Shown: positions 19,521 to 29,214 of the stretch, in pieces
How the letters are laid out: every line of letters starts with the position of its first letter
Position numbering within the stretch: the first letter of the stretch is position 1
Origin: JAKJGV01 sp964617565
GTDB lineage: Bacteria; Verrucomicrobiota; Kiritimatiellia; CAIQIC01; JAGNIJ01
Reading direction: 5' to 3'
NCBI GenBank assembly: GCA_964617565.1
Contig: CAZTYH010000015.1
Location: 1-49,061 of the forward strand
DNA: 49,061 nucleotides
The notes under the pieces: generated by a model
The model's input: only the letters and a program-made list of their open reading frames with translations
What the model was told of the DNA's origin: nothing
Databases searched by the model: none
Translations under genes and position numbers: made by a program

Positions 19521-20464
19521 AGACACGCAAACTGGGATGGACCGGTGTGGAACTGACCACGGTGGGGTTGGGTACGTGGGCGCATGGAGGAGCTGACTGG
19601 CGGTTCGGCTGGGGACCTCAGGACGATGCGCTTTCGGTAAAGACCATTCATGCGGCGCTGGATGCGGGGATTAACTGGATTGACTGCGCGGCGGTCTACG
19701 GGCTGGGACACGCGGAGGAAGTGCTGGGCCGCTCGCTCAAGGGGTTGAAGGAGCGGCCTTTTATTGCGACGAAATGCAGCCTGGTATGGGACGCGAATCG
19801 TTCAGTCAGCAGCTCGCTGAAGGCGGACAGCGTCAAGGCGGAGTGCGAAGCGAGCCTCAAACGACTTGGCGTGGATATGATTGATCTCTACCAGATTCAT
19901 TGGCCGATGCCGGAAGAGGAGATTGAGGAGGGGTGGGGCGCGGTAGCCGATTTGATCCGCGCGGGGAAAGTCCGGTATGGCGGGGTATCCAACTTCAACG
20001 TCGCGCAGATGGAGCGGGCGGGAAAAATTCATCCGATTGCATCCCTGCAACCGCCTTACAGCATGCTCAAGCGTGACGTCGAAAAAGACATTCTGCCCTA
20101 TTGCGCGAGGCACGACATTGGCGTGATCGCGTACAGCCCTTTGCAGAAGGGATTGCTGACGGGCAAGGTGACGAGTGATTATGTGGCGGCTCTGCCTCCG
20201 GAGGATCATCGCATGAAGCTTGATCCGATGTTCCGGGATCCGCAGTTGAGCGAAATCCTGAAAAAGGTGGATGCGCTGAAACCGATCGCGGAGCGCAACC
20301 GATGTACCCTTGCGCAGCTGGCGGTTGCGTGGGTCCTCCGGCGGCCGGAAGTGACGGCGGCGATTGTCGGTGGCCGCACGCCGGAACAGGTCCGCGGCAC
20401 CGCCCCCTCGATGGACGTGGAGTTATCCGGGGCCGACATTGAAGCAATCGAAGAACTGCTATGA
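19517..20464 (+). CDS. Aldo/keto reductase
   Basis: The 315-residue NADPH-dependent oxidoreductase has the AKR catalytic tetrad: Asp in NWIDCAAVYG, Tyr in the same motif, Lys in PFIATKCSL and His in YQIHWPMP. The C-terminal cofactor-binding IVGGRTPEQVRGTAPSMD is also typical. ATG 19517 is chosen over an ATG four codons upstream because GGGAGG lies five bases before it. It is translationally coupled to uvsE and to the following small membrane protein through ATGA overlaps. The substrate cannot be inferred. Confidence 0.93.
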   Translation: MKTRKLGWTGVELTTVGLGTWAHGGADWRFGWGPQDDALSVKTIHAALDAGINWIDCAAVYGLGHAEEVLGRSLKGLKERPFIATKCSLVWDANRSVSSSLKADSVKAECEASLKRLGVDMIDLYQIHWPMPEEEIEEGWGAVADLIRAGKVRYGGVSNFNVAQMERAGKIHPIASLQPPYSMLKRDVEKDILPYCARHDIGVIAYSPLQKGLLTGKVTSDYVAALPPEDHRMKLDPMFRDPQLSEILKKVDALKPIAERNRCTLAQLAVAWVLRRPEVTAAIVGGRTPEQVRGTAPSMDVELSGADIEAIEELL

Positions 20465-20802
20465 ATCCCCTGATCATTGTGCTGTTCATTATCGGCTTCG
20501 TAATTTCCAGTACGGGTGCCAGCCTGTTGTTCAAGGTGGCGGCCGATACAGCGGGATGGACGGCCTTCCGCTATTTCCTGCTTGGAAACTTCGCGGGCGT
20601 CTGGGCGCCTGTCTGCCTGATGTTCGCGCTCAAGGGCACGAATGCGAACATCGTGTATGCGGTTTGCTATGGGGGCGGTTTCTGCGCGCTGCAGATCGCC
20701 GCTTTTTATTTGTTCCGCCAACCCTTGTCCGCCTGGCAGTGGGCGGGAGTGGGCGTGGTCGGCATCGGGATCCTGTTGTTGCAGATCAGGCCAACTCTTT
20801 AA
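20461..20802 (+). CDS. Small four-helix transporter of the SMR/EamA type
   Basis: This 113-residue hydrophobic protein has four membrane segments at roughly residues 4-22, 35-53, 60-78 and 86-106, with the terminal WAGVGVVGIGILLL phrase usual for small multidrug resistance or EamA half-size proteins. It begins with an ATGA overlap to the aldo/keto reductase. The essential membrane glutamate of EmrE-type SMR proteins is not evident, so drug export should not be assumed. The 3' end overlaps the convergent receiver gene by 17 bases. Confidence 0.75.
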   Translation: MNPLIIVLFIIGFVISSTGASLLFKVAADTAGWTAFRYFLLGNFAGVWAPVCLMFALKGTNANIVYAVCYGGGFCALQIAAFYLFRQPLSAWQWAGVGVVGIGILLLQIRPTL

Positions 20803-21199
20803 ACCCCAGTGCCTCGACCTCCTTGGCTAGGGCCTCCTTGGTGATGGGCTTTACCAGGTAGGCTTCACACTGACTGCGGAAAGCCTGCATGATGTTCTTG
20901 GCGTCATCAAGGCACGTGGTCATTATGATCTTGGCCCCTTTACCCGGGGCAATGCCATTCTTCGTTTCAAGCTCTCTGATTGTTTGAAGAACAAGTTGTC
21001 CGTCCAGCTCCGGCATCAGGATGTCGAGGCATATCAAATCGTATGGCTCACCGGTTTCCAGTGCTTTCTGTACTCCTTCAATCGCTTCTTTCCCGGAGGC
21101 CGCGGAATCAATCTGTCCAAAGTTCTCCAGGTGGCGGCATAACACTTTTCGACTCGTGAAATCGTCGTCCACGACAAGTATCCTGGTTTGTGTATTCAC
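20786..21199 (-). CDS. Stand-alone response regulator receiver
   Basis: The 137-residue CheY-like protein has the acidic pair in ILVVDDD, the phosphorylatable aspartate in LICLDILMPELDG, the threonine in KIIMTTC and the lysine in AYLVKPIT. It has no output domain. GTG 21199 is preferred because AGGAGG lies nine bases upstream; an earlier in-frame codon at 21229 would lie inside the preceding kinase gene. It starts four bases after the stop of the hybrid kinase, so it is probably a phosphorelay partner of its HPt domain. Confidence 0.9.
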   Translation of the reverse strand: MNTQTRILVVDDDFTSRKVLCRHLENFGQIDSAASGKEAIEGVQKALETGEPYDLICLDILMPELDGQLVLQTIRELETKNGIAPGKGAKIIMTTCLDDAKNIMQAFRSQCEAYLVKPITKEALAKEVEALGFKELA

Positions 21200-21203
21200 A
21201 ATT

Positions 21204-24200
21204 TCAGCCCTCCTTTTGTGTGCAGGCAACTTGATCCGATTGGCATGTTGTCCGTCCGAGTGTTTGCTTCAGCCATTCCCTGTCCGAAATGAAATCCCGA
21301 AGGCGGGCCACTTCGCCGTCCAGTTTTTGCCAGATAAGCATGGCATTTTCCATGTGGCCGGCCCGCGCAAGCACCTCCAATTCGGACGCCAATCTGCGCG
21401 CGGTCATGGCGCCCACATTCGAGAATGCTCCTTTGAGCCTGTGTGCTTCCATCATGGTTTGCCTGGCATCTCCGTTTTGAATAGCCTGCCGCAAACCGGG
21501 AATGACATCTTCATGCGAAAGGAGCTCGACAAGAAGTTCGACGAGGAGGTCCACGTCGCCACCCAGGATCCTGAGCGCCGCAGGAATGTCAATCGGCATG
21601 GGATCGCCCATGGCAACGGCGTGGGACTGTTTTTTAAATCGAGCCTTCAAGACGATAATATCCAGCATTTCCGCCACAACAGGTTTGCAGACGAAATCAT
21701 CCATGCCGGCGGCCAGGCAACGGCTTCGCACACCATCCGCCATGCTGGCGGTCATGCCGACAATGCGAAGATGTGCGCCGGTCTGCATTTCACCGGCACG
21801 GATCAGTTTGGTGGCTGTAATCCCGTCCATGACCGGCATGCTCTCGTCCATCAAGACAAGATCAACTTCAACGCGTCCCAGCAGTTCGATCACTTCGAGA
21901 CCCGTCGAGGCGGTGTAAACGGTGCAGTCCCTTTTCTCCAACAACCGCATCAGTGCTGTTCTGCAGACCATCTCATCCTCTGCCAGCAGGATCCTTAACC
22001 TGGGTTGAAACGGCTCTCCGTCCGCGCGCAGCCTGATGGCTCTTGCTTCGCCGCGCTTGGTCAGGCGCAGGGTCGGAACGAGCAAGCCGGATGGCGATAT
22101 GGGCAAGCCGATAAGCGCTGTTGCGGGACGCTGAATGTGGGCGCCGCGTTTGGCCATGTCCAATGGCATGAATGCAAGAATACAACCCCCGCACAGGTCC
22201 GGATCCTTTGCCACATGCGCCTCGATTTCCACTCCGCTCATTCCGTCGAGCGATGCATCCAACAGCGCGAGGTCGAATGGTTTTCCGCTTGCGCGCTGTT
22301 CCCTTAACAGCTCAAGTGCTTCATTGCCGTCGCGCGCGACGGTGCATGATGCGCCCCATCGCTCAAGGATATCCTGCGCTGTTTGTGCGCTGAGGGGGTG
22401 GGATTCCGCGATGAGCACACGCAGGCCTTCAAGGTCTGTCTCGGGCAACGTTTGTTTTTCATCCGGCGCTGCAATGCGAAAGGGAAGCGTGAAATGAACG
22501 GTAGTGCCGACCTCTATTTCGCTTTGCAGCCAGAGTCGCCCGCCGATGGCCTCGACGATGCGACGGGAAATGCTTAATCCAAGTCCCATGCCGCCATATA
22601 ACCGGGTAGAGGACCCGTCCACCTGTTTGAATGGAGACAATACCAATTCCTGATGTTCTTTCGATATGCCGACGCCCGTGTCGCGCACGATGAAATGAAT
22701 TTCCGTTTCGGCGCCTCCCGTATTTTCATCGGTTTCGGGCTCTCTCTCTACAACTACGCACACCGCCCCTTTTTCGCTGAACTTGATCGCATTATCCACC
22801 AAGTGAAGCAATACCTGTTGGAGTCGGAAGCAATCACCTGCGACGGCCTGTGGAACATCGGGATGGATCCGGTATGCCAGCGGCAGATTTTTTCGCTCGG
22901 CCTTGGCTGCGATGGTGCGCAGCGCATCGGGAATTTCTTCGCGGATATCAAAGGCCACGTTCTCGATGGTGAGTCTTCCCTGTTCCATTTCCGCATATTC
23001 AAGGATGCCGTTAATAACATTCAGTAAGGAATGAGCGGAAGCGCGCGCTGATTGAAGGAGTTCCGAAGTCTCCGCCGGGAGGACCGCCTCAACAGCCAGG
23101 TCGAGTACGCCCAGGATGCCGTTCAGCGGTGTCCTCAATTCGTGCGTGAGATTGGCGAGAAACTCGCTCTTCGCGGCGCTTGCTTCTTCCGCTCGCCGGG
23201 CGAGCGCGGTCACCCGCTCCATGGTATCCTTCAGCCGGCGATTCGTGTTTTCAAGCAATTCGTTCATTGCGCGCAAGCTTTCTTCCGCCTTCACGCGCTC
23301 GGTCGTGTCCCTCTCATAGCAGATCACGTGGTTGACCTCGCTGGTCTTCGCGTCGCGGAGGGGAAAAGAGTACACATCCTTCCATCGCATTGTGCCGTCC
23401 ACGGGGTCGCGTCCTTCGACGACGGCGGATCCGCCTTGTCCCGTCGCAAAGGTTTGCCGGACCGGACAAGCATCGCATGCCTGGTGGCGTTTGCAGAGAA
23501 CATGATAACAGGCTTTGCCGACCAGGGGTGCTATATCCTTGTACTTGGCTTCGGTGGCGGGGTTGACGCTGCGGATCACATGCTGGGTATCCAGTACGAA
23601 AATCGAATCCTGGATGCTGTTGAATACCTGCTCAAGGAACGCTTCTTTTTCACGCAATTGTTCCTGGATTTGCTTGAGATCGGTGGTGTCGAGCAGCGAA
23701 ACCACAAGGTGCTCGGTATCCGGAATCTGTTCGAGAAACGCAATCACGTCGTGTTGTTTTCCTGTTCCGGACACGATGCGAAAATCAAGGCTGCGGGGGA
23801 TTGCTTCGTTCCTTTTCCTTGCCTCCTTAAGCTGCGCCAGTCTTGGCAGGTCGGCCGGATGGATAAACTGCGTCCACGCCATTTTCCCTTCGATCTCCGC
23901 GCGCGAGTAGCCGGCCATTTTTTCCGCAGCCGAGTTAACCAGCAATATGCAGCTCGCCGGATCGGCGATAAGAGTTGGAGACGGGGTTGTTTCGAAGATG
24001 GTGCGGTAGTGAGCTTCCGACGCACGTATTGCACGCTCCGCCGCGTCTCGTTGATGGCGATAGAGGCCGAGGGCAATGCGCACACCGATGGCCCCGAGAA
24101 TGGCGATATAAAAAAGGCTCACCATGCTTCGATTCCAGACATCGGCGTGGGGCAGAAAAAACTCCTGAAGCAGTTCCAGGAAGAATGCAGCCAGCCCGAA

Positions 24201-25259
24201 CAGTACAAACGCGCCGATAATCAAACCGATCTGCAGATGCCGGGGGAGGTTGGGAGGGGTATGCGTTTCTTCGACAGGCTTATTCCGACGGCCTGTGTGT
24301 TGCGTGTCAGCGAATGAAAACCAGACCGCAAGCAGTGCAAACAACATCAATGTTCCCAGTGCCACGGCGGCCTGGGAGGACAAGGCGGTCAGCGCCAATT
24401 CATAGGCGGTTCTCGCTTTCCGCACTTCAATCAGCGCCGACGGCAGGCCGCTGAAATCACGAAGCCCTACGTAAACCAGGAGGCTCCTGGTGTCCTGCGG
24501 CTTGACGTAATATCCCTTGGCTGCCAGTTGTTCGGCTTCTTCGGTTTTCGCGGTGTGCGGCTCCCGGTCAATGTTCACGACGTTTACGATGCCCGGCTTT
24601 CCAGGCGATTGCGCCACCGCTTCGGAAAGGCGCTGCAGGATGGATTCGCTTATAATCAATTTGCCGAGCACAAGAAGTCCGGCCGGCGGCGCATCCTGGG
24701 CGCTGTTTGAGACGGGTTGGACGACAACCAGCATCGGACCGCGTTTGGTTTGAATGACCCCGGAGGCGCCCGATGTGTCTTCCTGTTGCAGTTGGCGCAA
24801 GCCGATTCTCTCAACAAGCGAAAGAGCCGGGTCGTCTCTAAAGGACGGATCGCTTTCCGGAAGGGCTGATGTAATCTGTTCGATAACATGACCCTCGTGA
24901 TCCAGAAAAATCATTTCATCCAGCACGAGAATGCGAAGCGTCGTGTCCGAGAGGTTTTCTTCGGTGTACTCCGGATTCCTGTTGCGAATGAAGTTGTATG
25001 TTGCATCCCAAAGGCCCCAGTCCCGCGCGACGATGGATAAACGCTCGGTTTCGGTCCGTACCGTTTGCATCACGGATCGAGCGGCAAGGTATACGTCTGC
25101 TTGTTCCTGCTGCAGGAAGGTCCTCAGCAGGATCGTGCGCTGCATGTAATAAACGGTAATAAAGAAAGCGCCGAGACCGATGCCCATGAGGAAAAGTGTT
25201 TTGCGCTTTGCGGTCAACGGCGAAGCCTCCGTACAAGACAAAGGGTATCCTTCCGGCAC
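21204..25259 (-). CDS. CHASE4 hybrid sensor histidine kinase with two receivers and HPt
   Basis: The product is up to 1351 residues. In order: a membrane helix (about 20-45), a CHASE4 periplasmic sensor (ARDWGLWDATYNF), three more membrane helices (about 290-400), two PAS domains (about 420-670), HisKA with His706 in NLTHELRTPLNG, HATPase (NAIKFSEKG, DTGVGIS, GMGLGLSISRRIV), receiver 1 (LALLDASLDGM), receiver 2 (LVLMDESMPVMDG) and an HPt domain with His1273 in EAHRLKGA. The second PAS has a Cys-rich CYHVLC...CDACPV stretch. The first start is GTG 25259, but TTG 25217, with GGAGG eight bases before it, fits better and gives MTAKRKTLFL. It sits between a pseudokinase-receiver and a lone receiver, all in one operon. 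Confidence 0.92.
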   Translation of the reverse strand: MPEGYPLSCTEASPLTAKRKTLFLMGIGLGAFFITVYYMQRTILLRTFLQQEQADVYLAARSVMQTVRTETERLSIVARDWGLWDATYNFIRNRNPEYTEENLSDTTLRILVLDEMIFLDHEGHVIEQITSALPESDPSFRDDPALSLVERIGLRQLQQEDTSGASGVIQTKRGPMLVVVQPVSNSAQDAPPAGLLVLGKLIISESILQRLSEAVAQSPGKPGIVNVVNIDREPHTAKTEEAEQLAAKGYYVKPQDTRSLLVYVGLRDFSGLPSALIEVRKARTAYELALTALSSQAAVALGTLMLFALLAVWFSFADTQHTGRRNKPVEETHTPPNLPRHLQIGLIIGAFVLFGLAAFFLELLQEFFLPHADVWNRSMVSLFYIAILGAIGVRIALGLYRHQRDAAERAIRASEAHYRTIFETTPSPTLIADPASCILLVNSAAEKMAGYSRAEIEGKMAWTQFIHPADLPRLAQLKEARKRNEAIPRSLDFRIVSGTGKQHDVIAFLEQIPDTEHLVVSLLDTTDLKQIQEQLREKEAFLEQVFNSIQDSIFVLDTQHVIRSVNPATEAKYKDIAPLVGKACYHVLCKRHQACDACPVRQTFATGQGGSAVVEGRDPVDGTMRWKDVYSFPLRDAKTSEVNHVICYERDTTERVKAEESLRAMNELLENTNRRLKDTMERVTALARRAEEASAAKSEFLANLTHELRTPLNGILGVLDLAVEAVLPAETSELLQSARASAHSLLNVINGILEYAEMEQGRLTIENVAFDIREEIPDALRTIAAKAERKNLPLAYRIHPDVPQAVAGDCFRLQQVLLHLVDNAIKFSEKGAVCVVVEREPETDENTGGAETEIHFIVRDTGVGISKEHQELVLSPFKQVDGSSTRLYGGMGLGLSISRRIVEAIGGRLWLQSEIEVGTTVHFTLPFRIAAPDEKQTLPETDLEGLRVLIAESHPLSAQTAQDILERWGASCTVARDGNEALELLREQRASGKPFDLALLDASLDGMSGVEIEAHVAKDPDLCGGCILAFMPLDMAKRGAHIQRPATALIGLPISPSGLLVPTLRLTKRGEARAIRLRADGEPFQPRLRILLAEDEMVCRTALMRLLEKRDCTVYTASTGLEVIELLGRVEVDLVLMDESMPVMDGITATKLIRAGEMQTGAHLRIVGMTASMADGVRSRCLAAGMDDFVCKPVVAEMLDIIVLKARFKKQSHAVAMGDPMPIDIPAALRILGGDVDLLVELLVELLSHEDVIPGLRQAIQNGDARQTMMEAHRLKGAFSNVGAMTARRLASELEVLARAGHMENAMLIWQKLDGEVARLRDFISDREWLKQTLGRTTCQSDQVACTQKEG

Positions 25260-25298
25260 AGTTCCGTTAAGGAGTGTTTCCCGAAGCGGTGAGCTTTA

Positions 25299-26855
25299 TT
25301 ATGGTGATGCGCTTCCTTTGCTCGGCTGGTAGTGGTCCAGCACTTCCCGGACCACGCCGGATAGCGCTTCGTAGCGGAACGGTTTTTCAAGGAATGACGC
25401 CATGTTCACCATGTCTTCTTTCGACAGGGTGAAGTTGTCCGTGTAGGAGGAAGTGTAGATCACCGGCGTGGCCCGGAATCTCTCGGGCATATTGCCCACC
25501 ATCTCCGGGCCGCTGATGCCCGGCATGACGAGATCGGAAATGATCAGGTCCAGGCTTCCCTTGTAGCTGTGCAGTAAGTGGAGCGCGCGACCGCCGCTTG
25601 CGGATTCGATGACGCGATAGCCCAGCAGGCGCAGGATCCCGGACGTGGAGGCGCGAACCATTTCGTCGTCTTCCACGTACAGAATGGTTTCCGTGCCGCG
25701 TACCGGGACGGGTTCCTCTACCTCGACAAGCAGTTCCTCTTCAGAGGCCGCAACTTGCGGCAGCCAGATTTCAATGTCGGGGGTGCATTCCACGTTCGGG
25801 TTGTGCCGGATCGTGCCGCCGAAACTTTTTACGATGCCCGCAGAAACGGCGAAGCCGGTCCCGCATTCGGCGCAGCGGGTTGAGGAGGGCGCGGAGGTGA
25901 ATCCTTCGATGTGGAGGTGGCAATAATGGCCGTCGTGCTTCTCCGTGCCGTGCCGGGATTCTTCGGGAGGTTCGCCGACAATGGAGGTTTCGATGGTGAG
26001 CCGGCCGCCCTCCGGCATGGTGTCGCGCGCGTCCGCGGCCAGGTTGACCAGCAGGTGGCGCAGCAGCGCATTGTCCGCGGAAACACAGATGCGTTCTTCC
26101 CCGAGCTTCAGCTCAAGCCGAATGTTCGGTCCGAGCACATGGTTCAACAGGTTTCTCAGGCCGGCGAGCGCCGAGTTGATGTCCATTCCGCGAAGATTCA
26201 CGGCGTGCGTGTGACTGAACCCGATGAGTTCCCGCGTGAGATCGGCCGCCTGTTCCGCCGCGCGGAGAATCTGCATGAAGCCCGATTGTACGGCCTCGGG
26301 ATCGGCGGCCACATCGTCTTTAAAAAGAGAGGCGAAACCCAGGATAACCGTCATTGCGTTGCTGATGTCGTGCATGACGTGGCTGACCACGCGATTCATG
26401 CTCCTGGCCAGCATGGCTTCCGAGGTAGGGTCCACCGAAACGGGCGAACTTTCGCACGGCCACTGAAGCGCGGCATATCCGGATATGTCCCCTGTTTTGG
26501 AAAGGATCGGTGTGACCGTCATGTTCGAGTTGAATAACCGCCCGTCTTTTCTTTTATCCGTGACGTGGCCATGCCAGACATGACCCTGGGATACGGTGGA
26601 CCAGAAGCGCGTATAAAATTCCGGGGGATGCCTGCCGCTTTTCAGCAACCGCGGGCTTTTGCCGACCACTTCTTCGGATGAATAACCTGACAGCTTTTCG
26701 AAGGCTGGGTTCACATACCAGATTGCTGCATTGCGATCGGTGAGGATAACGCTGTGCGGGAGTTGGTTGATCAGCGAATCCAGAAATAACGAAGGCAGCT
26801 TGGAAGACGGTTTATCCTTCCCATTCCATCCGCTTTCACTTCGCGAGGCATTCAT
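25299..26855 (-). CDS. PAS pseudo-histidine kinase with C-terminal receiver
   Basis: The 518-residue protein has a PAS domain (about 25-140; WYVNPAFEKLSGYSSEEVVG), a dimerisation helix with the H-box VMHDISNAMTV (His162), an ATPase-like region and a receiver (about 395-510) with LIISDLVMPGISG and FLEKPF intact. The ATP-binding part is degenerate: the N-box reads NLAADARDTM, where the usual second Asn is Asp, and the D-x-G-x-G box is missing, replaced by a Cys-containing stretch before GTGFAVSAGIV. It probably cannot phosphorylate itself and may serve as a sensor adaptor and phosphate sink for the hybrid kinase downstream. No membrane segment is present. Confidence 0.88.
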   Translation of the reverse strand: MNASRSESGWNGKDKPSSKLPSLFLDSLINQLPHSVILTDRNAAIWYVNPAFEKLSGYSSEEVVGKSPRLLKSGRHPPEFYTRFWSTVSQGHVWHGHVTDKRKDGRLFNSNMTVTPILSKTGDISGYAALQWPCESSPVSVDPTSEAMLARSMNRVVSHVMHDISNAMTVILGFASLFKDDVAADPEAVQSGFMQILRAAEQAADLTRELIGFSHTHAVNLRGMDINSALAGLRNLLNHVLGPNIRLELKLGEERICVSADNALLRHLLVNLAADARDTMPEGGRLTIETSIVGEPPEESRHGTEKHDGHYCHLHIEGFTSAPSSTRCAECGTGFAVSAGIVKSFGGTIRHNPNVECTPDIEIWLPQVAASEEELLVEVEEPVPVRGTETILYVEDDEMVRASTSGILRLLGYRVIESASGGRALHLLHSYKGSLDLIISDLVMPGISGPEMVGNMPERFRATPVIYTSSYTDNFTLSKEDMVNMASFLEKPFRYEALSGVVREVLDHYQPSKGSASP

Positions 26856-26909
26856 CTCTGCCTATCCTCCGGCTTTATCCAGCACAGACGCGCCTCTCTC
26901 TCAATGAAA

Positions 26910-26937
26910 ATGCTAGATAGTCCCGTTGGAATGTCAA
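26910..26937 (-). promoter_or_regulatory. Probable promoter of the phosphorelay operon
   Basis: On the minus strand a perfect TTGACA (26937-26932) is followed by a 16-base spacer and TAGCAT (26915-26910), about 55 bases before the pseudokinase ATG. It lies in the 199-base divergent gap shared with the rlmI-like gene; nothing else is clear there. Confidence 0.45.
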
Positions 26938-27054
26938 ACAACCACGGCCACTTTTCCGCAATCCCTACAAGAGAGTCATTTGCAAGCAGATCGTTCCCGC
27001 TTCGAAAGCGTTTTGATTGCAGGCGCAACGCTGCCTGTGTCATAAGACAACAGG

Positions 27055-28260
27055 ATGAAAGGCGAAGTGGTGAACAATTTTGTGCGGGTTCAGTTAAAGC
27101 CCGGTCGCGAGAAACCGGTGGTGCATGGGCATCCCTGGATTTTTGCGGGTGCGGTTTCGAGAGTGGAAGGGCAGACGGAGCCCGGAACGGTTGTGGATGT
27201 AATGTCTGCATCCGGCGAGTGGCTTGCGCGCGGGCTTATCCATCCGGCGGCGGCGTTGCTGGTGCGAATCTATACGCGCAACCGGAAAGAACAATTGGAC
27301 GAATCATTTTTTGAGGCGCGCATTGATGCGGCGGTTTCACTCCGGGAACGGCTCTTCAAAGGTTTGAGCGAAACGACCAATGCATACCGGCTTGTTTATT
27401 CGGAGGCCGACGGATTGTCGGGGCTCATCGTGGACCGGTATGCGGATGTGTTGTCGGTTCAGGTGGGAAGCGCGGCCCTGGTCTCGCGTCTTGACGGCAT
27501 GGTGAGGAAGCTGAAGTCGCGGACCGGCGTTGAGCGTGTGTGGGTTCGGGCGGAAGCGGATGCCGTGGCGCGCGAGGGGCTGGTCCTTCCGGAACCCGAT
27601 GGAGCGATACCGGAAGTGGTGCGCATCCGCGAGCAGGGAATGTTGTTCGATGTGGATGTGGGGAGCGGGCAGAAGACGGGATATTTTCTGGATCAGCGTG
27701 ACAACCGCCGGCGCGTGGCGGCCTATGCGGCGGGCCGTCGTGTTCTCAGCGCGTACTGCTACACGGGCTCCTTCGAAGTGCATGCGGCGGCCGCCGGCGC
27801 GACGGAGATCATCGGGGTTGACCGATCCGAGCCGGCGATCCAGCGTGCCCGATTGCATCACGAAATCAACAAAACGGGAATATCGGTGGATTACAGGCAG
27901 GGCGATGTGGCCGCGACGCTCCGGCGCTTCCGCGACGAAGGGCGCAACTTCGATCTCATCATTCTCGATCCGCCGCGATTTGTGGCCAGTCGTGTACAGA
28001 TGGAGAAGGGTTTGCGCGGGTACAAGGATGTGAACCTGCTTGCGATGAAGTTGTTGTCGCCCGGGGGCGTTCTCGCCACCTTTTCCTGTTCGGGCCTGGT
28101 TTCCATGGATCATTTCAAGCGCATGGTGGGCTGGTCATCCGTGGACGCGGGAAGAACGGTGCGCATTATCGAACAGCTCGGGCAACCTCCGGATCACCCG
28201 GTCCTTTCCACCTTCCCCGAAAGCGAATATCTCAAGGGGCTGATATGCATCGTCGAATAA
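27055..28260 (+). CDS. Class I rRNA large-subunit methyltransferase (RlmI family)
   Basis: The 401-residue protein has an N-terminal PUA domain (KPVVHGHPWIFAGAVSRVEG), a middle region (YRLVYSEADGLSGLIVDRYAD) and a Rossmann methyltransferase with GYFLDQRDNRR, RVLSAYCYTGSFEVHAAAAG as the SAM-binding motif, IIGVDRSEPAI and the catalytic-region LIILDPPRF. This order is that of RlmI, which makes m5C1962 in 23S rRNA. The C-terminal catalytic cysteine of the family fits TFSCSGLV. Its last 16 bases overlap the next gene. The family is certain, the exact target position inferred. Confidence 0.92.
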   Translation: MKGEVVNNFVRVQLKPGREKPVVHGHPWIFAGAVSRVEGQTEPGTVVDVMSASGEWLARGLIHPAAALLVRIYTRNRKEQLDESFFEARIDAAVSLRERLFKGLSETTNAYRLVYSEADGLSGLIVDRYADVLSVQVGSAALVSRLDGMVRKLKSRTGVERVWVRAEADAVAREGLVLPEPDGAIPEVVRIREQGMLFDVDVGSGQKTGYFLDQRDNRRRVAAYAAGRRVLSAYCYTGSFEVHAAAAGATEIIGVDRSEPAIQRARLHHEINKTGISVDYRQGDVAATLRRFRDEGRNFDLIILDPPRFVASRVQMEKGLRGYKDVNLLAMKLLSPGGVLATFSCSGLVSMDHFKRMVGWSSVDAGRTVRIIEQLGQPPDHPVLSTFPESEYLKGLICIVE

Positions 28261-29144
28261 TCCTGCTGCTTTCGGTGGTCCTGGTTTGTGCCGTACAGTC
28301 GCCGGCACAACAGCGCATGACCCCGGCCCAGGCGCGCGTTGCTGCGCGAGGCGACGCGGGCGAGTGGAATGAAATCGAACCGGCCGACATGGACACCCGC
28401 GCGTTGAACGAGCGAGGGCGGCAGGCGCTTACGCTGGCCGGCATGAACTGGAAGCACGCGCAGACCGGGCATTTCGTGATTCACTACGAGCAGGCAATTT
28501 TCGCGCGCAAGGTCGCGCGCATGGCGGAGTTTTTTTATTCCTACATCGCGGAGGATCTGAAAGGCGTGACGGATCGAGTGGATGGACGCTCGCATATCTT
28601 CGTCTTCCGGTCGGCGAAACGATGGGACGACATGAGAAGGCAACTGGGGGACATGCCCGAGTGGACTTTTTCGTTGGTGCAGGGCACGACGATGCTCTTG
28701 CAGCAGGCCGACGACACCTCGCGCAGCGGCGATATCCTCGCGCACGAAATGACGCATCTTGTCGTGAATCGGTTCTTCACCGGACGCTTGCCGATCTGGC
28801 TCAACGAGGGGCTGGCGGAATACTACGAGGAGTTTGCCTACTCCGCGATGAAGGGAATCAAAAAGAGCAGGAAGGCGCAGTTTCGACGTCTGGCCGCCGC
28901 CTATCCCTTGAAAGAGATTCTGATGGCAACGGATTATCCGGCCGACACCAGGCAGGCGGTCCGCTTCTATGAAACCGCCAAATACCTCGTGGGCTTTCTT
29001 CTGCTGGAGCAGGATCAGGGCAAATTTCTTCCTTTCATGGAGGATATGCTCAAGGATTCGGATACGGTCGCGGTGTTTGCGCGGCACTACGGCCTTGCAT
29101 CCATGGACGAGATAGAAAAAGCCTTTCGAAAGTTCGCGTATTGA
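28245..29144 (+). CDS. Secreted gluzincin metallopeptidase (peptidase MA type)
   Basis: A 299-residue protein with a signal peptide (MHRRIILLLSVVLVCAVQSPAQ) and a zinc site HEMTHLVVNRF followed by PIWLNEGLAEYYEE, the HExxH...E pattern of gluzincins of the peptidase MA superfamily. The preceding HFVIHYEQA is usual for this group. It probably works in the periplasm or outside the cell. It begins inside the end of the RlmI-like gene (16-base overlap). The substrate is unknown; nearby envelope genes of locus A could be related. Confidence 0.88.
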   Translation: MHRRIILLLSVVLVCAVQSPAQQRMTPAQARVAARGDAGEWNEIEPADMDTRALNERGRQALTLAGMNWKHAQTGHFVIHYEQAIFARKVARMAEFFYSYIAEDLKGVTDRVDGRSHIFVFRSAKRWDDMRRQLGDMPEWTFSLVQGTTMLLQQADDTSRSGDILAHEMTHLVVNRFFTGRLPIWLNEGLAEYYEEFAYSAMKGIKKSRKAQFRRLAAAYPLKEILMATDYPADTRQAVRFYETAKYLVGFLLLEQDQGKFLPFMEDMLKDSDTVAVFARHYGLASMDEIEKAFRKFAY

Positions 29145-29214
29145 TCGGTGGCGAAAAAAGTGGTCTTTTGCGCGGCACTGTGTTAGAAAATAGTAATTGC
29201 GAAGCGTTGTTCTT

